Shown here piece by piece: positions 6,627 through 10,419 of a stretch of 10,419 nt of DNA. How positions within the stretch are numbered: the first letter of the stretch is position 1; every line of letters starts with the position of its first letter. The notes under the pieces were generated by a model, which worked only from the letters and a program-made list of their open reading frames with translations, made no database searches and was not told the DNA's origin. The DNA is taken from NCBI GenBank assembly GCA_900547045.1, contig URFB01000029.1, positions 1-10,419 on the forward strand. The letters run 5' to 3'. This stretch comes from an uncultured Mollicutes bacterium (GTDB taxonomy: Bacteria > Bacillota_I > Bacilli_A > Acholeplasmatales > Anaeroplasmataceae). Made by a program: the position numbers and the translations under genes.

Positions 6627-7476
6627 GGAAGAGATTAATGAATTTAATACTCTTCTTGAGGAATTAAATTTAAGAAAAAAGGATGAAGAGATATCACCAA
6701 AGGAAATACCTGATGATTTAATGTGTAAATGTCCATCGTGTGGAAAAAACCTTTTTAAGGCTGACTATGAGAGTGCTTTATTTGTTTGTCCATCATGTGG
6801 TTATAATGCTCGTTTATATGCAAAGGACCGTTTAAAGATAGTAATGGATGAGGGATATAGTGAGTTATTTACCGATATTGCTGAAAATCATCTTGATTTT
6901 CCCGGATATGTTGATAAGCTAAATAAGGCTCAGGCTCAAACGCAAATTGATGAATCAATTATTTGTGTTGAAGGTAAAATTGAGGGAATTGGTGCTTTAG
7001 TAGGTGTAATGGATAGTCATTTTATCATGGGATCAATGGGAAGTGTTTGTGGTGAAAAAATTGCCAGGCTTTGTGAGCTTGCCATAAAGAAGCATTTGCC
7101 TGTAATTTTATTTACATGCTCAGGTGGTGCCCGTATGCAGGAAGGTATTATTTCTCTTTTCCAAATGGCTAAAACTAGTGAAGCGGTAGCTCGTCTTAAG
7201 GAGCATGAGCTTTATATTGCGGTTTTAACTGACCCGACTACTGGTGGTGTAAGTGCATCATTTGCGTCTCTTGCCGATATTACCCTTGCAGAACCTAAAA
7301 CATTAATTGGATTTGCTGGTAAACGTGTTATTGAAAAGACAATAAAAGAGGTATTGCCTAAGGAATTCCAAACGTCTGAATTCTTACTTGAAAAGGGCTA
7401 CATTGATAATATTGTTGAAAGAAAGGATATGAAGTCAACCCTTGCTCATTTATTAAGACTTCATAATTATAGATAA
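6601..7476 (+). CDS. accD: Acetyl-CoA carboxylase carboxyltransferase beta subunit
   Basis: A 291-residue carboxyltransferase beta subunit that, with AccA, transfers CO2 from carboxybiotin to acetyl-CoA. A four-Cys zinc ribbon is formed by Cys44, Cys47, Cys63 and Cys66, with the same spacing as E. coli AccD (27, 30, 46, 49). An extra N-terminal stretch of about 17 charged residues precedes it. The crotonase-type core follows, with SGGARMQEG at 174-182, TTGGVSASFASLADI at 213-227 and GFAGKRVIEKT at 237-247, all characteristic of the family. It overlaps accC by 26 bases and ends one base before accA, an arrangement that favours equal production of the two carboxyltransferase subunits. Confidence 0.96.
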   Translation: MQNVFNKRKEEINEFNTLLEELNLRKKDEEISPKEIPDDLMCKCPSCGKNLFKADYESALFVCPSCGYNARLYAKDRLKIVMDEGYSELFTDIAENHLDFPGYVDKLNKAQAQTQIDESIICVEGKIEGIGALVGVMDSHFIMGSMGSVCGEKIARLCELAIKKHLPVILFTCSGGARMQEGIISLFQMAKTSEAVARLKEHELYIAVLTDPTTGGVSASFASLADITLAEPKTLIGFAGKRVIEKTIKEVLPKEFQTSEFLLEKGYIDNIVERKDMKSTLAHLLRLHNYR

Positions 7477-7477
7477 T

Positions 7478-8392
7478 ATGATATTAGAAGAGAATGAAAG
7501 AAAAATTGAGGAGCTTGAGGCTAAGATTATTAATCTCGATCCTACCTCAAATGAATTTAAAGACGTTTCTTTAAGCCTTAAACAACTTAGAGATGAAACA
7601 TATGCTAATCTAACAGCATGGGATCGTGTTACTATTGCAAGAAGTGCAAAACGTATTAAGTCAAAGGCATTAATTGATAAATTAATTACTGATTTTTATG
7701 AGCTTCATGGTGATCAATATTACGCTGATGATCAAAGTATTATTGCTGGTATTGGTTATTTAGGAGATATGCCTGTAACTGTAATTGGTCAAGCTAAGGG
7801 TACAAATTTAAATGAAAGCTTAAAGCGCAATTTTGGAATGACATCACCAGAAGGCTTTAGAAAGGCTTTAAGGCTTGCTCATCAAGCCGAAAAATTTAAT
7901 CGTCCTATTATTACAATTGTAGACACATCAGGCGCTTATCCTGGTCGTGGTGCGGAAGCGCGTGGGCAAGCTCGTGCTATTGCTAGAAATTTAATGGAGT
8001 TTTCCACCCTTAAGGTTCCTGTTATAGCTATTGTTTTATCTGAGGGTGGCTCAGGTGGTGCCTTAGCGTTAACTATTTCTGATTATATTTATATGTTTGA
8101 AAATGCGGTATATTCAGTTTTATCACCAGAAGGCTTTGCATCTATCTTATTTAAGGATACTGTTAAGGTTGAAGATGCAGCCCAAATGATGAAAATGACA
8201 AGCCATGATTTACATGAATACGGCATTGTTGATGAAATAATTAAGGAGCCTGCAGGGGGGATTCGTTTTATTTCAGATGAATTTATAAAAGATTTAAAGT
8301 CAAAGCTAATTGAAAAAATTCATGAGCTTCAGGCAATGAAGAAGAAAGAATTGCTTGAAAAAAGATATCAAAAATATCGTAAGATTAGCTAG
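7478..8392 (+). CDS. accA: Acetyl-CoA carboxylase carboxyltransferase alpha subunit
   Basis: A 304-residue alpha subunit, slightly shorter than E. coli AccA (319). It pairs with AccD to form the carboxyltransferase active site. Visible family motifs are AWDRVTIARSAKR near 47-59, DTSGAYPGRGAEARGQ (149-164) and EGGSGGALAL (189-198), which includes the backbone-amide oxyanion-hole region. SVLSPEGFASILFKD at 213-227 is also typical. The N-terminal 45 residues are charged and predicted helical, as in other AccA proteins. ATG 7478 is one base after the accD stop and has no clear Shine-Dalgarno sequence, so translation probably depends on ribosomes finishing accD. Confidence 0.95.
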   Translation: MILEENERKIEELEAKIINLDPTSNEFKDVSLSLKQLRDETYANLTAWDRVTIARSAKRIKSKALIDKLITDFYELHGDQYYADDQSIIAGIGYLGDMPVTVIGQAKGTNLNESLKRNFGMTSPEGFRKALRLAHQAEKFNRPIITIVDTSGAYPGRGAEARGQARAIARNLMEFSTLKVPVIAIVLSEGGSGGALALTISDYIYMFENAVYSVLSPEGFASILFKDTVKVEDAAQMMKMTSHDLHEYGIVDEIIKEPAGGIRFISDEFIKDLKSKLIEKIHELQAMKKKELLEKRYQKYRKIS

Positions 8393-8397
8393 GAGGA
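8391..8397 (+). promoter_or_regulatory. Ribosome binding site of fabD fused to the accA stop
   Basis: AGGAGGA starts on the second base of the accA TAG stop (8390-8392), four bases before ATG 8402. It is one of several stop/Shine-Dalgarno fusions in this operon. Confidence 0.75.
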
Positions 8398-8401
8398 TTA
8401 T

Positions 8402-9304
8402 ATGAAAATTGCATTTTGTTTTGCAGGTCAGGGTGCTCAGGCTGTTGGCATGGGTCATGACTTTTATGATAAATATGAAAGCGTAAAGGCCTTATATGAT
8501 GCTAATCCGGAAATAAAGGAATTATGCTTCGAGGATAAGGCTGGCGTTTTAAATCAAACTGCTTATGCTCAAAAGGCGATGCTTCTAACATCATATGCGA
8601 TTGCATCTTGTATTAAAGAGCATGGTATTGAACCAGAGTATGCATGTGGTCTATCACTTGGTGAATATAGTGCCCTTGCCTTTGCTAATGTTTGGAGCAT
8701 TAAGGATGCCCTTGATATTATCAGCTTCCGTGGTAATATCATGCAAAATGCTCTACCTTTAGGTACTAGTAAGATGGCTGCGATTATTGGCCTTTCACGT
8801 GAGGTTATTTTAGATACAATTAAAAATGTAGAGGGTGTTTGTGAAATCGCTAATTACAACTGTCCAGGACAAATTGTAATTACAGGCGATGCTAAAGCTA
8901 TTGATGAGGCTTGTCCTTTACTTTTAGCAGCGGGAGCTAGAAGAGCTCTACCTTTAAATGTATCAGGTGCCTTCCATTCATCACTACTTACTAAGGCTTC
9001 ATTAGAGCTTCGCTTAAAGCTTGATGAATATACACCAAATGAGCCTTCTTATAAGATTGTATATAATGTTACTGGTACTGAGCTTAAGGAAAATATTAAC
9101 GATATTCTTGAACGTCAAATTTGCCATAGTGTTTATTTTGAGGATTCAATTCGTTATATGATTGAGCAGGGTGTTGATACATTTGTTGAAATTGGACCAG
9201 GAGCTACGCTTTCAAGCTTTATTAAAAAGACAAGCAAGGAAGTTTCTGTTTATAATGTTTCAACTGTTGAGGGTCTAGAGTCATTACTAGAGGCCTTAAA
9301 ATAA
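8402..9304 (+). CDS. fabD: Malonyl-CoA:ACP transacylase
   Basis: A 300-residue acyltransferase (E. coli FabD 309) that loads malonyl from CoA onto the ACP arm. The motif FAGQGAQ is at residues 7-13. The nucleophile Ser85 sits in GLSLGEYSAL, where Leu replaces the His of the E. coli GHSLG motif. From memory this change is common in Bacillota FabD and should not be read as loss of function. Arg110 in SFRGNIMQ, 25 residues after the Ser as in E. coli, binds the malonyl carboxylate, which argues for malonyl rather than acetyl specificity. His192 in SGAFHSSLL completes the dyad, and FVEIGPGATLSSFIKK closes the fold. The stop TAA shares a base with the birA start. Confidence 0.95.
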   Translation: MKIAFCFAGQGAQAVGMGHDFYDKYESVKALYDANPEIKELCFEDKAGVLNQTAYAQKAMLLTSYAIASCIKEHGIEPEYACGLSLGEYSALAFANVWSIKDALDIISFRGNIMQNALPLGTSKMAAIIGLSREVILDTIKNVEGVCEIANYNCPGQIVITGDAKAIDEACPLLLAAGARRALPLNVSGAFHSSLLTKASLELRLKLDEYTPNEPSYKIVYNVTGTELKENINDILERQICHSVYFEDSIRYMIEQGVDTFVEIGPGATLSSFIKKTSKEVSVYNVSTVEGLESLLEALK

Positions 9305-10005
9305 TGGATAATATAAGATTAGATAATTACTCATTTAATAATATCTATACAATGTATCGAGTGGATTCAATTGAGTCCACTAATGACTTTTTTAAGGCTA
9401 ATTATTCCTTGTTTAAGGATAAGGATTGTTTAGTTGCTAAAAGACAAACCAAGGGAAGAGGAAGATACAATCGAGTTTGGTTGTCTTCTGATGATATTAT
9501 CATTTCCATTTTGTTTAAAAAGCTTCATAATAATACCATCATCGCTCCGATGGCGGTATGCCTCGCTCTTAAGGAGCTTGGTATTAATGCTGGCATTAAG
9601 TGGCCCAATGATGTTTATGTTGATTCTAAAAAAATCTGTGGGATTTTAATTGAGGATGAATATAAAACTAAATTTGAGGCCTCTATTGTAGGCATTGGCC
9701 TTAATATGCTCGCTAAGCCTGAGCTTGATGTCCCTGGCATTTTGGATTATGTGTCTATTGGCAAGGATCAATTAATTGATTTGATTTTGAAGCATTATGA
9801 TATGCTAATTGATACCAACCCTAAATCTTTAATTCATCAATACCAGGAATTGAGTATTATTTTAAATCATAGCTTTAATTATAAGGGTAAAGCCTATTTA
9901 GCTAAGAGGATAACCGAAGAGGGCTATCTTGTTGGTTTGTGTGATGATAAGGAAATCATCATTAAAAGTGATGAGATTGATATCAAAAGTGCTCTTATTG
10001 GGTAG
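9304..10005 (+). CDS. birA: Biotin--[acetyl-CoA-carboxylase] ligase, class I (no DNA-binding domain)
   Basis: A 233-residue ligase that makes biotinyl-5'-AMP and attaches biotin to the AccB acceptor lysine. Visible motifs are DSIESTND (21-28), KGRGRYNRVW (50-59, the biotinyl-AMP loop, with Asn where Gly is common), KWPNDVYVDSKKICGILIE (99-117) with Lys99 in the active site, and GIGLNML after it. Bifunctional BirA proteins (E. coli 321 residues) carry an N-terminal winged-helix repressor domain. Here the catalytic domain begins within about 20 residues of the start, so this is the non-regulatory class I form and should not control the operon itself. It begins at an ATG overlapping the fabD stop by one base. 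A later ATG at 9352 would still keep the first motif. Confidence 0.92.
   Translation: MDNIRLDNYSFNNIYTMYRVDSIESTNDFFKANYSLFKDKDCLVAKRQTKGRGRYNRVWLSSDDIIISILFKKLHNNTIIAPMAVCLALKELGINAGIKWPNDVYVDSKKICGILIEDEYKTKFEASIVGIGLNMLAKPELDVPGILDYVSIGKDQLIDLILKHYDMLIDTNPKSLIHQYQELSIILNHSFNYKGKAYLAKRITEEGYLVGLCDDKEIIIKSDEIDIKSALIG
9360..9381 (+). repeat. 22-base near-perfect palindrome inside birA
   Basis: Eleven-base arms around an AATT centre match at 10 of 11 positions, and the remaining pair (9366 and 9375) is T/G, which would wobble-pair in RNA. The outer arms are AGTGGA and TCCACT. It lies 57 bases into birA over the codons for the conserved Asp-Ser...Ser-Thr-Asn motif. No T-run follows. Function is unknown and chance is quite possible. 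Confidence 0.4.
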
Positions 10006-10009
10006 GTGA
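10004..10009 (+). promoter_or_regulatory. Ribosome binding site for the thioesterase gene
   Basis: AGGTGA overlaps the birA TAG stop (10003-10005) and stands four bases before ATG 10014, marking the start of the last, truncated gene. Confidence 0.6.
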
Positions 10010-10013
10010 TATT

Positions 10014-10419
10014 ATGAAATATAAATATAGTGAGCATCAAATTGTTAAGTTTTCAAATGTTGATTTTAAATTAAAGCTAGGAATTGTTGATGCCTGTCAA
10101 ATTACGCAAAATATGGTTACTGATTTTTTCCGTAAATATGATTTTGATAATTCAATTATCGCATCAAGAAATAATGCGGTTTTAGTTGTCCTAAAGCATA
10201 AGCTTCATTTTAATCGCCTACCTGATTTTAATGAGGATATGGATGCTTTAAGCTATACAACTAAAAAAAGCTCCTATTTATTTGAAATGGAAACAGGCTT
10301 TAAGCATAATGATGAGGATTTATTTTTCTGCAAATCGGAAATTTGTCCGGTTGATATTTCTACTAGAGAGGTTAAAAAGCTTTCGGATATTGGCTATCCT
10401 GAGGATATGGATTTAGGTT
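10014..10419 (+). CDS. Acyl-ACP thioesterase, N-terminal part (runs off window)
   Basis: An open frame from ATG 10014 runs to the right edge without a stop; 135 codons are visible. The protein begins MKYKYSEHQIVKFSNVDFKL and contains IVDACQITQNMVTDFF, LHFNRLPDF and a later segment with ICPVDISTREVKKL. This matches the first hot-dog repeat of acyl-ACP thioesterases (FatA/FatB-like family), in which a helix with Gln precedes an arginine/proline strand and a V-D-xx-TR turn. Such enzymes hydrolyse acyl-ACP to release free fatty acid. The catalytic residues of this family lie in the second hot-dog domain, beyond the window, so activity cannot be judged here. Placed at the end of a chain-building operon, it is the likely product-release step. 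Identification rests on motif memory. Confidence 0.75.
   Translation, partial: MKYKYSEHQIVKFSNVDFKLKLGIVDACQITQNMVTDFFRKYDFDNSIIASRNNAVLVVLKHKLHFNRLPDFNEDMDALSYTTKKSSYLFEMETGFKHNDEDLFFCKSEICPVDISTREVKKLSDIGYPEDMDLG

Noticed and set aside
8650..8670. FabD lacking the His of the GHSLG motif as an inactive enzyme
   Set aside because: The nucleophile Ser85, Arg110 and His192 are all present; Leu at that position is, to my knowledge, common in Bacillota FabD.
9434..9649. Second plus-frame open frame inside birA
   Set aside because: It covers the birA active-site codons in another frame; the birA frame carries the conserved motifs.
1..10419. tRNA, rRNA, CRISPR arrays, insertion sequences
   Set aside because: Genes cover nearly the whole window on one strand; I found no cloverleaf, regularly spaced repeats, transposase or terminal inverted repeats.

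Overview
The window is a single, tightly packed plus-strand operon for type II fatty-acid or polyketide-like carbon chain building. The DNA is AT-rich. TAA, TAG and TGA (end of fabG) all serve as stops, and Trp is encoded by TGG. This fits a low-GC Gram-positive lineage (Bacillota, for example an Erysipelotrichia-like gut bacterium, or an Acholeplasma/Izemoplasma-type relative) and argues against the Mycoplasma code in which TGA is Trp. The genus cannot be fixed from this sequence.

Layout: (1) 1-199, the 3' end of an acyl carrier protein gene (ACP1), followed at 209-238 by a strong hairpin plus T-run that looks like an intrinsic terminator. (2) 266-4574: a double ketosynthase of 795 residues, a ketoreductase (fabG), a dehydratase (fabZ) and a flavodoxin-fold flavoprotein with a four-cysteine cluster. 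(3) 4585-8392: a second, different ACP, then all four acetyl-CoA carboxylase subunits in the order accB, accC, accD, accA. (4) 8402-10419: malonyl-CoA:ACP transacylase (fabD), a stand-alone biotin protein ligase (birA without a DNA-binding domain) and the start of an acyl-ACP thioesterase gene that runs off the right edge.

How they work together: BirA attaches biotin to AccB; AccB, AccC, AccD and AccA make malonyl-CoA; FabD moves malonyl onto ACP; the ketosynthase protein condenses; FabG reduces; FabZ dehydrates; and the thioesterase probably releases the product as a free acid. Neither a FabH-type starter synthase nor a recognisable enoyl-ACP reductase (FabI, FabK, FabL or FabV type) is present in the window.

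The standout feature is the double ketosynthase. Its N-terminal half keeps the Cys-His-His triad, while its C-terminal half has lost all three residues (Ala, Phe and Arg by my hand alignment). It therefore looks like a ketosynthase and a chain-length factor (KSalpha/KSbeta) joined in one chain, where a FabF is expected. Together with an ACP1 whose helix-II motif resembles those of aryl-polyene-type systems, a Cys-rich flavoprotein and a terminal thioesterase, this raises the possibility of a non-standard fatty-acid or polyene pathway. No stretch longer than about 70 bases lacks a gene. I found no tRNA, rRNA, CRISPR array, insertion sequence or attachment site.
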